This document shows positions 40,025 through 49,184 of a stretch of DNA of 49,189 nt, piece by piece. Under the pieces are notes generated by a model, which did no database searches, was not told the DNA's origin, and saw nothing but the letters and a program-made list of their open reading frames with translations. Made by a program: the position numbers and the translations under genes. Source of the stretch: Bacteroidota bacterium (GTDB lineage: Bacteria; Bacteroidota; Bacteroidia; Bacteroidales; Prolixibacteraceae); the NCBI GenBank assembly GCA_030698405.1, contig JAUYMU010000034.1:1-49189 (forward strand), written 5' to 3'. Each line of letters begins with the position of its first letter. The first letter of the stretch is position 1.

Positions 40025-40777
40025 TTAGAGGTTAAACTTCACTCCTGTTATTTCCTGCAAAAGCTGAAAGGATGTATTGAATTCCGATTTTGCAGTTTCA
40101 AATTCGATCTCTGACTTTGATTGCATTTCCTTAATTCGTGCAACTTCTCCAATATTGACCTTATTGATTGCGAATTCTTTTTCAATCATATTGAGTTGAA
40201 GGTTGTGCGATTGGAGATTGTTATTACTGATAAGCAATATCTTGTGCTTCAATATTAGATCGTTGTATTGAATAATCACGAGTTTTCGCAATTCCTCAAT
40301 AAGTCTTTCCTTTTCATACTTTGTTTGCTCAAGAGTTTGTTCGCCGATTTTCATTTCCTGCTTCCTGCTTAAAATTTCGGAAATGGGCAATTTTAATGAA
40401 AGACCGGTTGAATAACGGGTTTGTTTATTTGTACTTAAAACACTGTTTGCCAAAGGATCTTCGGCATCGGGGTTGAGCAGGATATTACCAAACATACCAT
40501 ATTGAAAAGATGATTCGATATGGATGTTTTTTACCCATTCTTTTTTTGAGATTTTTAACCGCAACTCGTTTATGTCAATGTACGACTGCTGCGATTTTAG
40601 TATCGGCGAATTTTTGCAGGTCGAGTCGATGAGCGCTTCGAGCGTGGGTATTTTTTTTATAAAAAGCTCATGCATAGATAAAGGATCCAGCCCTGAACTG
40701 GATTGCGCAACTGAAAGCGCTGCTGTTGCAATTAAAAGAAGTAAACTGCTAATTTTAGATAGTATTTTATGCTTCAT
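40025..40777 (-). CDS. Half-length TolC-like outer-membrane protein
   Basis: 250 residues from ATG 40777 (Met at 40801 is an alternative); signal peptide ending ALSVAQ. The mature part has one copy of the outer-membrane efflux repeat: helix TLEALIDSTCKNSPILK, two beta-strand segments (IHIESSFQYGMFGN, RYSTGLSLKLPI) and a long helical hairpin (EQTLEQTKYEKERLIEELRK...EIEFETAKSEFNTSFQLLQE). TolC and its relatives have two such repeats and about 430-480 residues. The product could form a larger oligomer or act as an accessory to export. No Wza/OPX-type exporter is seen in the cluster. Confidence 0.75.
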   Translation of the reverse strand: MKHKILSKISSLLLLIATAALSVAQSSSGLDPLSMHELFIKKIPTLEALIDSTCKNSPILKSQQSYIDINELRLKISKKEWVKNIHIESSFQYGMFGNILLNPDAEDPLANSVLSTNKQTRYSTGLSLKLPISEILSRKQEMKIGEQTLEQTKYEKERLIEELRKLVIIQYNDLILKHKILLISNNNLQSHNLQLNMIEKEFAINKVNIGEVARIKEMQSKSEIEFETAKSEFNTSFQLLQEITGVKFNL

Positions 40778-40801
40778 TTTCTTTCTGTTTTCGTACATCA
40801 A

Positions 40802-42001
40802 CTATACATTTTCCTTCTGAAATACCGCCGGAATGGTTCGTAAAATAATCCAGATGTCTTTCCAGAATGAATACTTGCTTCTGGCAATTTCTGAATATTT
40901 ATTGTCCAATCCTTTTCGTTCTTCGGTTGACATTTTGCTCGATTTTCCCCTGGCCTCAACCTGCCAAAGGCCGGTAATTCCGGCAGGTCCATGAAACCGC
41001 TCTGCCCATTCATTGGTCGTTAACATCTCGGCCTCGTATGCTGGAAGCGGACGGTTTCCAACAATCGACATATCGCCTTTAATTACATTTATCAATTGCG
41101 GTAACTCGTCGATGCTTAATTTGCGGATGATACGGCCAACTTTGGTAATGCGCGGATCATTCTCGAATTTCACAAAGGCTGTTTCCTGTTTTTTCTGTTT
41201 TTTTCTGATATGATCAGCCTCCGAAACGGAACTGTCGTCGCCAATCAAAACAGAACTTTTTATTGAATCATGAACTGGTGATTGTATCGCTGCATCATCA
41301 GGTCCAGCCAATGGTTCCTTTTTCTGATATTGATTTAAATGAGCCAGTTCTTTTAGTTTTTTGTCGGCATCGGTGTACATTGACCTCAATTTATAGAAAT
41401 CAAAAACTTTGTATCCGGAACCTACCCGTTTTGAAGTGTAATATACTTTGCCTTTCGATTCAATCCTGATGGCGATAACAAAAAGAATCAGGATTGGTGA
41501 AATTAAAAGCAGTCCGATGCTTGCCGAAACAATATCGAACATTCGTTTGAAAAATGGGGTTTTATAGGCTGTAAATGCAGGTGTTTTTGAGAGCGATGGT
41601 TTGTCAGTCAGTTGCTTGATTTTTTTCAACATCAGAATTCTGCTGATTAAAGTTTCCGCTTTTGCTGGTTTTACATACACATCATCAATCTTTTTCTGAA
41701 GTGCTTTTTGTATTGTTTCCTGATTTTTTTCATCGTCAAGCAAAATGAACGGAATACTTTTTTCAGGGTCAAATTGCTCTATCCAGAAATCATAAAATCC
41801 AAATCCATTGCTACCGGGAATTTTTCGTTCGCAGATTAACGCATCCGGCAATCCATTTTCAGCAATCCACTTGCTTGCCGTGAATGGATTATCTGCCGAA
41901 CCAATCTCAACATTGTAATTTTCAAAAATTACAGGAGAAATAAACTCAGGATCAGCACCAATGTGTAGAATTTTCAACTTACTCTGATAGCTGTCATCCA
42001 T
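40802..42001 (-). CDS. Priming sugar transferase fused to a pseudo-receiver domain
   Basis: 399 residues. Residues 8-125 have the receiver (CheY-like) fold pattern, but the phosphoacceptor Asp is replaced by E58 in PDALICERKIPGSNG; the conserved Lys is kept (K111 in VYVKPA). Residues about 150-399 are a polyprenyl-phosphate sugar-1-phosphate transferase: FKRMFDIVSASIGLLLISP (membrane helix), YYTSKRVGSGYKVFDFYKLRSM, NDPRITKVGRIIRKLSIDELPQ and MSIVGNRPLP. A charged insert of about 60 residues lies between KLRSMY and the NDPRIT block. It should start each repeat unit on undecaprenyl phosphate. It lies 11 bp after a stand-alone receiver gene. Confidence 0.9.
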   Translation of the reverse strand: MDDSYQSKLKILHIGADPEFISPVIFENYNVEIGSADNPFTASKWIAENGLPDALICERKIPGSNGFGFYDFWIEQFDPEKSIPFILLDDEKNQETIQKALQKKIDDVYVKPAKAETLISRILMLKKIKQLTDKPSLSKTPAFTAYKTPFFKRMFDIVSASIGLLLISPILILFVIAIRIESKGKVYYTSKRVGSGYKVFDFYKLRSMYTDADKKLKELAHLNQYQKKEPLAGPDDAAIQSPVHDSIKSSVLIGDDSSVSEADHIRKKQKKQETAFVKFENDPRITKVGRIIRKLSIDELPQLINVIKGDMSIVGNRPLPAYEAEMLTTNEWAERFHGPAGITGLWQVEARGKSSKMSTEERKGLDNKYSEIARSKYSFWKDIWIILRTIPAVFQKENV

Positions 42002-42012
42002 TGTGAGTGGTT

Positions 42013-42378
42013 TTAACGAAGTAAAATTTTATCGATACGAAGTAATAATTCTTCAGGATTAAACGGTTTTGCAATAAAATCTTCGGCGCCAAGTTTTAAA
42101 CATTCTACCCTGTCGGAACTGCTGTCTTTACTACTTAGTACGATAATCGGAATATCTTTAAAGTAACCGCTTTCTTTTATTCGCTTTATGAGTTCAGTGC
42201 CATCCATATTGGGCATCTGTAAATCAGTAATCACCAAATCGGGCATATTTCCCTCCTGAAGCCAGGTCAATGCTTCAAGGCCATCTGCTCTTGTTTCAAC
42301 ATTGTACTGATGGCTTAAAAACTGAACCAGTAAGTTGCTAATGGATGATTTATCATCGACCACAAGTATCTTTTTCAT
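42013..42378 (-). CDS. Stand-alone response regulator (CheY-like)
   Basis: 121 residues consisting only of a receiver domain. The acidic pair D8-D9, phosphoacceptor D52 (VITDLQMPN), Ser in the IIVLSS position and K104 in FIAKPF are all intact. There is no output domain, so it acts by protein contact or as a phosphorelay intermediate. It sits between the receiver-histidine kinase gene (58 bp upstream) and the pseudo-receiver sugar transferase gene (11 bp downstream), which makes the sugar transferase or the kinase itself the likeliest partner. Confidence 0.92.
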   Translation of the reverse strand: MKKILVVDDKSSISNLLVQFLSHQYNVETRADGLEALTWLQEGNMPDLVITDLQMPNMDGTELIKRIKESGYFKDIPIIVLSSKDSSSDRVECLKLGAEDFIAKPFNPEELLLRIDKILLR

Positions 42379-42436
42379 TGTCTTGAAGTATTATTGATAA
42401 GTTGTTATTTCTCACTAAAATTAATTAAAAAATCAA

Positions 42437-43573
42437 TTATTCTGATTTGAGCCGTATTGGCAGTTCAATTGTAAATGAGCTGCCTTTTCCGACTTCGCTT
42501 TCAACCAACAAACTTCCGTTGTTCTTTTTCACAAAATTGTGGCACAAAAGAAGTCCAATCCCACTTCCGGTCTCATTGTTTGTACCATAAGTTGTCAGGT
42601 GTTGCTTGTCATCAAATAACTTCGCCATATTTTCAGCTGATATGCCAACACCATTGTCAGAAACAATAATTCTGGTAAAATCATCGGTTTTGTTGGTTGA
42701 TACACTGATTGTTCCTTCTTTGGGAGTGAATTTTATTGCATTCGATATTAAGTTTCTCAATACTGTTTTTAACATGTTCAAATCCGCAAAAACGATGGTT
42801 TCTTTATCTGCAAGGCACTCAAAATGAATATCTTTCTGTTGAATACCTCCCTTGTGCAATAAAAAGATACTATTTACCAATTCGGTTAAATTGATATCTT
42901 CAGGCAGAACGGTCAGATTTCCGCTTTGAGCTTTTGCCCAGGCCAGAAGGTTTTCTAACAGTCCGAAAACCTCATCGGTTGTTTGGGACAGCATATCAAC
43001 GGTTTCACGAAAATCTTCGATTTTGTAATGTTTGCCCAAATCGCCTTTCATAAAGTCCAACGTCATTTTTATGCTCCCGATGGGCGATCGCAAATCATGC
43101 CCGATTACTGAAAACAGTTTATCTTTTATGGAATTCAGTTCCATTAAATGATCGGTTGTTTTTTGTAATTCATCGCGGGTAAATTTCAATTCCAGATGTG
43201 TTTTGATCCGACTTGTTAATTCTTCCTTGTTAAATGGTTTGGTAATATAATCAACCCCTCCGGTTACAAACCCTTTTACGATGTTAACTTTCTCGCTTAA
43301 TGCGGTTAAAAAAATTACAGGAATATTATCATTTTCAGGTTTTGATTTGATAATCTGACAAGTCTCAAATCCATCCATTCCCGGCATCATAACATCCAGA
43401 AGTATTAAATCCGGACGAACTCTCTCAACCAGATCAATTGCACTGCTGCCACTTGTTGCGATAATTATTTTGTATTTTAAACCACTCAAAATCAGTGCAA
43501 TAATTTGCACGTTTTTGGGATTGTCATCTACAACAAGCACAGTTGGAATAATATGTGGAACCTCTTCTTTCAT
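42437..43573 (-). CDS. Receiver-histidine kinase without membrane segments
   Basis: 378 residues. An N-terminal receiver (D16-D17, D60 in [10 protein letters not shown]112 in YITKPF) is followed by a short coiled coil, a HisKA domain with H159 in [11 protein letters not shown] and a HATPase domain ([25 protein letters not shown]). There is no sensor or transmembrane region, so its own receiver probably gates it, fed by another kinase. It overlaps uxs by 4 bp and precedes the stand-alone receiver gene. It therefore belongs to the exopolysaccharide operon and probably tunes polymer production or its timing. Confidence 0.92.
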   Translation of the reverse strand: MKEEVPHIIPTVLVVDDNPKNVQIIALILSGLKYKIIIATSGSSAIDLVERVRPDLILLDVMMPGMDGFETCQIIKSKPENDNIPVIFLTALSEKVNIVKGFVTGGVDYITKPFNKEELTSRIKTHLELKFTRDELQKTTDHLMELNSIKDKLFSVIGHDLRSPIGSIKMTLDFMKGDLGKHYKIEDFRETVDMLSQTTDEVFGLLENLLAWAKAQSGNLTVLPEDINLTELVNSIFLLHKGGIQQKDIHFECLADKETIVFADLNMLKTVLRNLISNAIKFTPKEGTISVSTNKTDDFTRIIVSDNGVGISAENMAKLFDDKQHLTTYGTNNETGSGIGLLLCHNFVKKNNGSLLVESEVGKGSSFTIELPIRLKSE

Positions 43574-44511
43574 ATCGACAATAGCTGATCAAAATATTCA
43601 ATTGTTTTTACCAAACCTTCGCGTAATTCAACCTTTGGTTCCCAGCCGCCCAGTTTCTCTTTTGCCAGCGAAATGTCGGGTTGGCGTTGTGTCGGATCAT
43701 CAGCAGGCAAAGGGAGATAAATTATTTTCGATTTGGAACCCGTCAATTCGATGATGTTTTGTGCCAGCTCCAACATGGTAAATTCTCCGGGGTTACCGAT
43801 GTTTACCGGTCCCGTAAATTCATCACCGGTTGCCATCATCCGCACCATTCCTTCAACCAGATCAGAAACATACTGAAAACTGCGGGTTTGTTTTCCATCG
43901 CCGAAAATAGTAATGTCCTGATTTTTCAGAGCCTGAACAATAAAATTTGAAACAACCCGGCCATCATCAGGTTCCATTTTGGGACCATAAGTATTGAATA
44001 TCCGTATGATTTTAATCCTGACATTATTTTGGGTATGGTAATTTACAAACAACGACTCGGCGCATCGTTTGCCTTCGTCGTAACAGGAGCGGATTCCAAT
44101 CGGGTTGACATGTCCCCAGTAATCTTCGGTTTGCGGATGTACTATCGGATCGCCGTATACCTCGCTGGTGGATGCCTGTAATATTTTTGCCCTGATTCGT
44201 TTGGCAAGTCCCAGCATATTTATAGCACCCATTACCGAAGTTTTGATCGTTTTGATCGGGTTGTACTGATAATGAACCGGTGATGCCGGACATGCCAGAT
44301 TGTATATTTCGTCAACTTCAATGTAATATGGCATTGTAACATCGTGGCGGATCAGTTCAAAATATGGATTGTCGAGCAAATGGACGATTTTTTGCTTTTT
44401 GCCTGTAAAGTAGTTGTCCATACAAACCACTTCGTTGCCATCGTTCAATAGCCTTTCGCACAGGTGCGATCCCACAAATCCGGCTCCTCCGGTTACAAGT
44501 ATTCGTTTCAT
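43570..44511 (-). CDS. UDP-glucuronate decarboxylase (UDP-xylose synthase)
   Basis: 313 residues of the extended SDR family. NAD binding is by [11 protein letters not shown], the catalytic couple is Y144...K148 (CYDEGKR), and the [10 protein letters not shown] segment is typical of UDP-xylose synthases. The enzyme converts UDP-glucuronate, the product of the ugd gene 11 bp upstream, into UDP-xylose. The [15 protein letters not shown]-like region (here [15 protein letters not shown]) is characteristic of UXS rather than of epimerases. The last codons overlap the histidine kinase start by 4 bp. Confidence 0.9.
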   Translation of the reverse strand: MKRILVTGGAGFVGSHLCERLLNDGNEVVCMDNYFTGKKQKIVHLLDNPYFELIRHDVTMPYYIEVDEIYNLACPASPVHYQYNPIKTIKTSVMGAINMLGLAKRIRAKILQASTSEVYGDPIVHPQTEDYWGHVNPIGIRSCYDEGKRCAESLFVNYHTQNNVRIKIIRIFNTYGPKMEPDDGRVVSNFIVQALKNQDITIFGDGKQTRSFQYVSDLVEGMVRMMATGDEFTGPVNIGNPGEFTMLELAQNIIELTGSKSKIIYLPLPADDPTQRQPDISLAKEKLGGWEPKVELREGLVKTIEYFDQLLSI

Positions 44512-44522
44512 CTTCGTTGTTT

Positions 44523-45851
44523 CTAAATTAGAACTGTTTTCCTACCAATGCTGTAATAATTAAAATTTAACTCCTGCATTTCTTCAGGTTCATAAATGTT
44601 TCGTCCGTCAAAAATGGTTTTGGTCTTCAGCAATTTTCCAATTACCCTGAAGTTTGGCATTCTGAATTCAGGCCATTCAGTAACAACAATCAAAGCATCA
44701 GCATCAATACATGCATCATACTCGTCCTTGGCATAAATTATTGTATCTCCAAGTATCCGATGGGCTTCTTCCTGCGCAACCGGATCGAAAGCCACCACCG
44801 ATGCGCCTTCTTTCAGCAATTTATCAATGATTACAAGGGAAGGGGCTTCGCGCATATCGTCGGTTTTTGGTTTAAACGACAGTCCCCACATCGCGAATTT
44901 TAATCCTTTCAGATCGTCGCCGAAATGTGATTTTATTTTTTTGACCAACACTTCCTTCTGCCGGTAATTTACCGCTTCAACAGCTTTCAGGATATCAAGT
45001 GAATGGCCGTATTCGTCGGCGGTACGCACCAATGCCTGAACATCTTTCGGAAAGCAGGAGCCACCATATCCGGTTCCGGGGTAAATAAATTTGTTGCCGA
45101 TACGTGCATCGGAGCCAATGCCTTTGCGCACCATACCGACATCGGCGCCAACCAATTCGCACAGGTTGGCAATGTCGTTCATAAAACTGATTTTTGTCGC
45201 CAGCATTGAGTTTGCTGCATATTTTGTCATTTCAGAAGAGAAAATATCCATGAACAAAATAGGATGGCCGTTCAGAAGAAAGGCTTTGTACAATTTGCGC
45301 ATGGTTTTTTCAGCTTCCGGCGATTCAATGCCAACCACAATCCTGTCGGGTTTCAGGAAATCGTCCACAGCGCTACCTTCTTTCAGAAATTCAGGATTTG
45401 AAGCAACATCAAATGGCACATCTGCATTCCGTATTTTTAATTCATCCTGAATGGCGGCTTTAACTTTTAGTGAAGTGCCGACCGGAACAGTGCTTTTGGT
45501 TACAACCACCATATAATGATCGATGTGACGGCCAATTTCGCGGGCTACTCCCAAAACATATTTCAAATCGGCGCTGCCATCTTCGTCGGGCGGAGTTCCC
45601 ACGGCAATAAAAACAGCTTCAGCATCAGCGAGGCTGTCTTTCAGATTTGTCGTAAACGTAAGGCGTCCCTTCTCAACATTGTATTTGAATATATCTTCGA
45701 GACCGGGCTCGTAAATGGGTATCTGACCATTGTTCAGCATATTGATTTTTCGTTCATCAACATCAACGCAGACAACGTCAATCCCCGTTTGTGAAAAACA
45801 AGTGCCGGAAACCAATCCGACATAACCAGTACCAACTACTACAATTTTCAT
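44523..45851 (-). CDS. ugd: UDP-glucose 6-dehydrogenase
   Basis: 442 residues. NAD-binding [10 protein letters not shown] lies at the N-terminus, and the catalytic cysteine C266 is in [12 protein letters not shown]. The central domain has the [16 protein letters not shown] and KYAANSML-type motifs, and the C-terminal domain the [16 protein letters not shown] motif. It oxidises UDP-glucose to UDP-glucuronate in the cytoplasm. It is the first gene of the minus-strand exopolysaccharide operon. The 215-bp gap upstream must hold the operon promoter, but I do not see a clear one. Confidence 0.95.
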   Translation of the reverse strand: MKIVVVGTGYVGLVSGTCFSQTGIDVVCVDVDERKINMLNNGQIPIYEPGLEDIFKYNVEKGRLTFTTNLKDSLADAEAVFIAVGTPPDEDGSADLKYVLGVAREIGRHIDHYMVVVTKSTVPVGTSLKVKAAIQDELKIRNADVPFDVASNPEFLKEGSAVDDFLKPDRIVVGIESPEAEKTMRKLYKAFLLNGHPILFMDIFSSEMTKYAANSMLATKISFMNDIANLCELVGADVGMVRKGIGSDARIGNKFIYPGTGYGGSCFPKDVQALVRTADEYGHSLDILKAVEAVNYRQKEVLVKKIKSHFGDDLKGLKFAMWGLSFKPKTDDMREAPSLVIIDKLLKEGASVVAFDPVAQEEAHRILGDTIIYAKDEYDACIDADALIVVTEWPEFRMPNFRVIGKLLKTKTIFDGRNIYEPEEMQELNFNYYSIGRKTVLI

Positions 45852-45968
45852 ATCAATTAATTTTGTGATTAGGCAATGAAATGACTAATTGAAAACAGAA
45901 TCGTTTCAGGTTTTAAAATAAGACATTTCTGGTTAATAATAACGATAAGATTTGCATTTTTTTTTAGT

Positions 45969-46064
45969 GCTATTAGCTTTCCCAAAGTTTTTTTCAGTTT
46001 AAAATAAACTTAAGCTATTAGCTTTTCCAAAGTTTTTTTCAGTTTAAAATAAACTTTGGGAAAG
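45969..46064. repeat. 45-bp tandem duplication with an inverted-repeat end
   Basis: A 45-bp unit starting GCTATTAGCTTT, with CCAAAGTTTTTTTCAGTTT inside, occurs twice in tandem (45969 and 46014). CTTTCCCAAAGTTT (45977-45990; 13/14 matching in the second copy at 46022-46035) pairs with AAACTTTGGGAAAG (46051-46064), 2 bp from the stop of the histidine kinase gene. It may act as a terminator on the minus strand, but no T-run follows the stem. The duplication looks recent. Confidence 0.6.
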
Positions 46065-46066
46065 TT

Positions 46067-48493
46067 TTAATTCATCGGCATCGTAAAATAAAACTTACTG
46101 CCTTCGCCTATTTTGCTTTCGAGCCGGATTTTCCCACCCATTAATTCAACCAGATTTTTTGTAATGGCCAGTCCGAGTCCATTTCCGCCAAATTTGCGCA
46201 TTTTTTCTCCTTCAACCTGCCTGAATCGTTTAAAAATTTGATCGTGATATTCTGTCGGAATTCCGATGCCGGTATCTTTAACGAAAAATTCCACCATTTT
46301 GCCTTTGGGTTGATATCCAATTTCGATGTTGCCTACTGAAGTGAATTTTAAGGCATTTCCAATCAGGTTATTCATTACCTGGCTGAGCCTGTCAGTATCA
46401 GCGACAATGATTGTTCCTTCTTCATTTTCAGGTATTGACAGTTTAAGTTCGATATTTTTTTCTTTTGCTTTTAAACTGAAATTTGCTTCGACGTTAGAAA
46501 TGAATTTCAGTAAATTTATCTGGCTGTTATGGATTTTAATTTCGCCTGATTCAATCTTCGAGATGTCCATAATATCACTGATAATGTTTAAAAGGTTATT
46601 CCCACTGGCAATGATAAGTTGAATAAATTCATTTTTCTGATCCTCTTCAAAATATGGATCCGCCAGCAATTCAGAAAACCCGATGATGCTGTTTAACGGC
46701 GTGCGAACCTCATGACTCATATTGGCCAGAAAAGCAGATTTTAAACGGTCGCTTTCCTGCGCTTTTTCTTTGGCTATGATCAACTCTGCTGCGCGTTTTT
46801 CCTTTTCGTTATTCTGAAAAACCAGTTCTTCGTTCGCTATAATTAACTCAGTAGCGCGTTTTTCCTTTTCATCGTTTTGAAACACCAGTTCTTTGTTGGC
46901 AATAATTAATTTTTCTTCTGCCTGCTTGCGGTCGGTGATATCAATGCAGGAACCCACCCATTCCTTAACCGAACCATTGGCATTGAATAGTGGAATGCCC
47001 CGCACCATAAAATACCGGTAAACCCCATCAGCACGGCGAATGCGGTACTCTGTTTCATATTTGCATTTTTGATGGGTGGCATTGACCCATATTTTTCTGG
47101 TGTGTTCGCGGTCGTCAGGGTGTATGGAATCCAGCCATTTCCATCCTTTTACCTCTTCTATACTTTGCCCGGTGTATTGCCTCCACAAGGGCATGTCTTC
47201 TACTAATCCATCGGGTGGTACTGACCAGCCGATCTGAGCTGTAATTTCCAAAGAAAACCGATAGCGTTCTTCGCTTAACCTTAAAGTTTCCTCTGCGAGT
47301 TTGCGTTGTGTGATGTCGATAAATGCAGCTATTGAACCGATCACCGCACCATTCTTTTCTATTGGACATGACCAATATTCAACCTGGATTGCAATCCCAT
47401 CCTTTCGCCAAAAAACCTCATCAGAAACATTGACAGTTTGATTAATCTGATAAGCACGATACATCCTGCATTCACTTGATGGGTATGGACTGCCATCGTA
47501 ATGTGAATGATGAATAAGTTCGTGTATGTGTTTGCCAAGAAATTCATAGTCGTTCTGATAACCCAGTATTTGTAAACATGCCCGGTTAACGAATGTGCAG
47601 TAGCCATTGATATCCACCCCGTACGCGCCTTCATACATCGAATTTAGCAGTCTGGATAAGTCCTCGCGCGAATCATGCAGTATCTCTTCTGCAAGCTTGC
47701 GTTCAGTTATGTCCCGCCCAATACCCAGAACGCCAAGCAGCATTCCGTCTGAATCGTACATCGGGGTTTTAATCGTATCCAGAAACGCACGATGTCCATC
47801 GTCAGCAAAGGTAACCCACTCTTCATTGCTGGTCGGTTTGCCTGCCTCTATGGCTTTTCGGTCATTCTCGCGGAAAGAGTCAGCAAGTTCCCGGTCAACA
47901 AAGTCGTAATCGGTTTTTCCGGCAATGTCAGCTTCCCTGGATCCAAATAAACGTTCGAACATCGGATTGCACGAGAGGTACACCCCATTCGTGTCTTTTA
48001 GCCAAACCAAGTCCGGGATAGTGCTCACAAGTGTGCGGAGGTGAGATTCACTCTTTCGCAGCGCCAACTCCGATTCTTTTCGAATGGTTTTTTCCCGAAT
48101 ATTACACTGTATTACCTTCTTATTTTCTTCAAAATAAATATTGCTGATGAACTCCACACTGATTTTCCGTCCGTCAGCCGTATCAAGCGGCAGGTCGTCA
48201 TAACGCACATATTCTTTGTGTTGCAATTCCGAAAATTTATCCAGATTGGCAACTATATCTTTAAAGAACCCGATTTCCCATATTGCTTTATCACGAAATT
48301 GGTATTCCGAATAACCCAGCATTTCAATCAAAAATGGGTTCACATCTGTAATCATCCCGGTTTCGGCATCGAGAATTAAAATTCCGTCTTTGGCCGATTC
48401 GAAAAGTCTGCGGTAGCGTTTTTCTGACGCTTTAAGCGATTCTTCGGCCTCTTGCCTAAAATTTGCATTTTCTGAATTGTTGTTTTTTTCCAT
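46067..48493 (-). CDS. Multi-PAS soluble histidine kinase
   Basis: 808 residues from ATG 48493; the frame is open to 48553 without family similarity. Four PAS domains in series (about 20-140, 145-270, 280-400 and 405-525) are followed by a coiled coil. That coiled coil holds a 21-residue tandem repeat (IANxELVFQNxEKEKRAxEL, near residues 525-575) and leads into the HisKA domain with H594 in MSHEVRTPLN. The HATPase domain has NLIGNALKF, DTGIGIP and GGNGLGLAI. No membrane segment or receiver is present. It probably senses a cytoplasmic redox, light or ligand cue through the PAS domains. It has its own gap from the exopolysaccharide operon and no partner receiver next to it. It could feed the receivers encoded there. 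Confidence 0.92.
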   Translation of the reverse strand: MEKNNNSENANFRQEAEESLKASEKRYRRLFESAKDGILILDAETGMITDVNPFLIEMLGYSEYQFRDKAIWEIGFFKDIVANLDKFSELQHKEYVRYDDLPLDTADGRKISVEFISNIYFEENKKVIQCNIREKTIRKESELALRKSESHLRTLVSTIPDLVWLKDTNGVYLSCNPMFERLFGSREADIAGKTDYDFVDRELADSFRENDRKAIEAGKPTSNEEWVTFADDGHRAFLDTIKTPMYDSDGMLLGVLGIGRDITERKLAEEILHDSREDLSRLLNSMYEGAYGVDINGYCTFVNRACLQILGYQNDYEFLGKHIHELIHHSHYDGSPYPSSECRMYRAYQINQTVNVSDEVFWRKDGIAIQVEYWSCPIEKNGAVIGSIAAFIDITQRKLAEETLRLSEERYRFSLEITAQIGWSVPPDGLVEDMPLWRQYTGQSIEEVKGWKWLDSIHPDDREHTRKIWVNATHQKCKYETEYRIRRADGVYRYFMVRGIPLFNANGSVKEWVGSCIDITDRKQAEEKLIIANKELVFQNDEKEKRATELIIANEELVFQNNEKEKRAAELIIAKEKAQESDRLKSAFLANMSHEVRTPLNSIIGFSELLADPYFEEDQKNEFIQLIIASGNNLLNIISDIMDISKIESGEIKIHNSQINLLKFISNVEANFSLKAKEKNIELKLSIPENEEGTIIVADTDRLSQVMNNLIGNALKFTSVGNIEIGYQPKGKMVEFFVKDTGIGIPTEYHDQIFKRFRQVEGEKMRKFGGNGLGLAITKNLVELMGGKIRLESKIGEGSKFYFTMPMN

Positions 48494-49030
48494 TTGTGAT
48501 TTTATTTGACGAGCATATCCACCAGTCGTCCGATAACTTCTGATTTTTCGCAAGTTATGCAGGCGCTAAACAATAAGTGTTATATAACTTTGGGAAATAG
48601 TTGCAAGATTCACACATATTGCAGGATTCCGTTTATAGGTTCTATAACGGATTGTGTGGATAAAGTATTCAATTGCCTATTTTAGATTGAAGAAATGACC
48701 AATTTCTTACTAAGCTAAAAAATCCGTTAGCCGTTGGATCGTTAGCTATCAGAAAGCGGCAGAGCCGCAAAACCTGCCTCGCCGGCTGCTACAGTGTACC
48801 CACAAATAATAGGGAATTACTAATAGAAAACAAAAAACAATGGAACGCGGATAAAATATGATCTAGCGCCTGCCTGCCGCAGGCAGGGATTAAAGCTGAT
48901 TAAAATCCCGACAAGTCAGCGATTTTTCAGGTGCTTTTCATTTTAGTATAGGCTGTATAATTTACTCATTTAGAATTGGTTAATCTGTTTTGCAATAGAA
49001 TTAAATAGGACGGCATTTTTTTTTATTATT
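48494..49030. other. Gene-free region with one compact palindrome
   Basis: No convincing coding frame is seen. It contains the palindrome CCTGCCTGC-c-GCAGGCAGG (48869-48887), a motif seen in part at about 20134-20150. The rest is AT-rich, without tRNA or transposase-like features. The kinase promoter presumably lies in the left part, but I see no clear -7/-33 pair. Confidence 0.6.
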
Positions 49031-49184
49031 AATAAGGTAATAAGGTTGCTTTTTCCCTGTTCGTCTTTCTACTAAGGTTTGATGGAGAAAAATAAGGTTT
49101 TTTCTAGAATATAAAAACCTTATTTTCAATTTATTAACCTTAGTAGAAAAGTTGCACATTTGATTTCTACCTTATTACCTTATT
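49031..49184. repeat. 154-bp triple-nested perfect-arm palindrome with TAAGGT cores
   Basis: Three perfect inverted-repeat pairs are nested: 16-bp arms (49031-49046 with 49169-49184), 14-bp arms (49066-49079 with 49136-49149) and 14-bp arms (49089-49102 with 49113-49126), around a 10-nt centre. The unpaired stretches between pairs are symmetric (19 and 19, 9 and 9 nt) but unrelated in sequence. Each arm contains TAAGGT once or twice, eight copies in all. A half-element lies at 2751-2786. It could be a protein-binding site array, a cruciform or a miniature transposable element. Confidence 0.65.
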
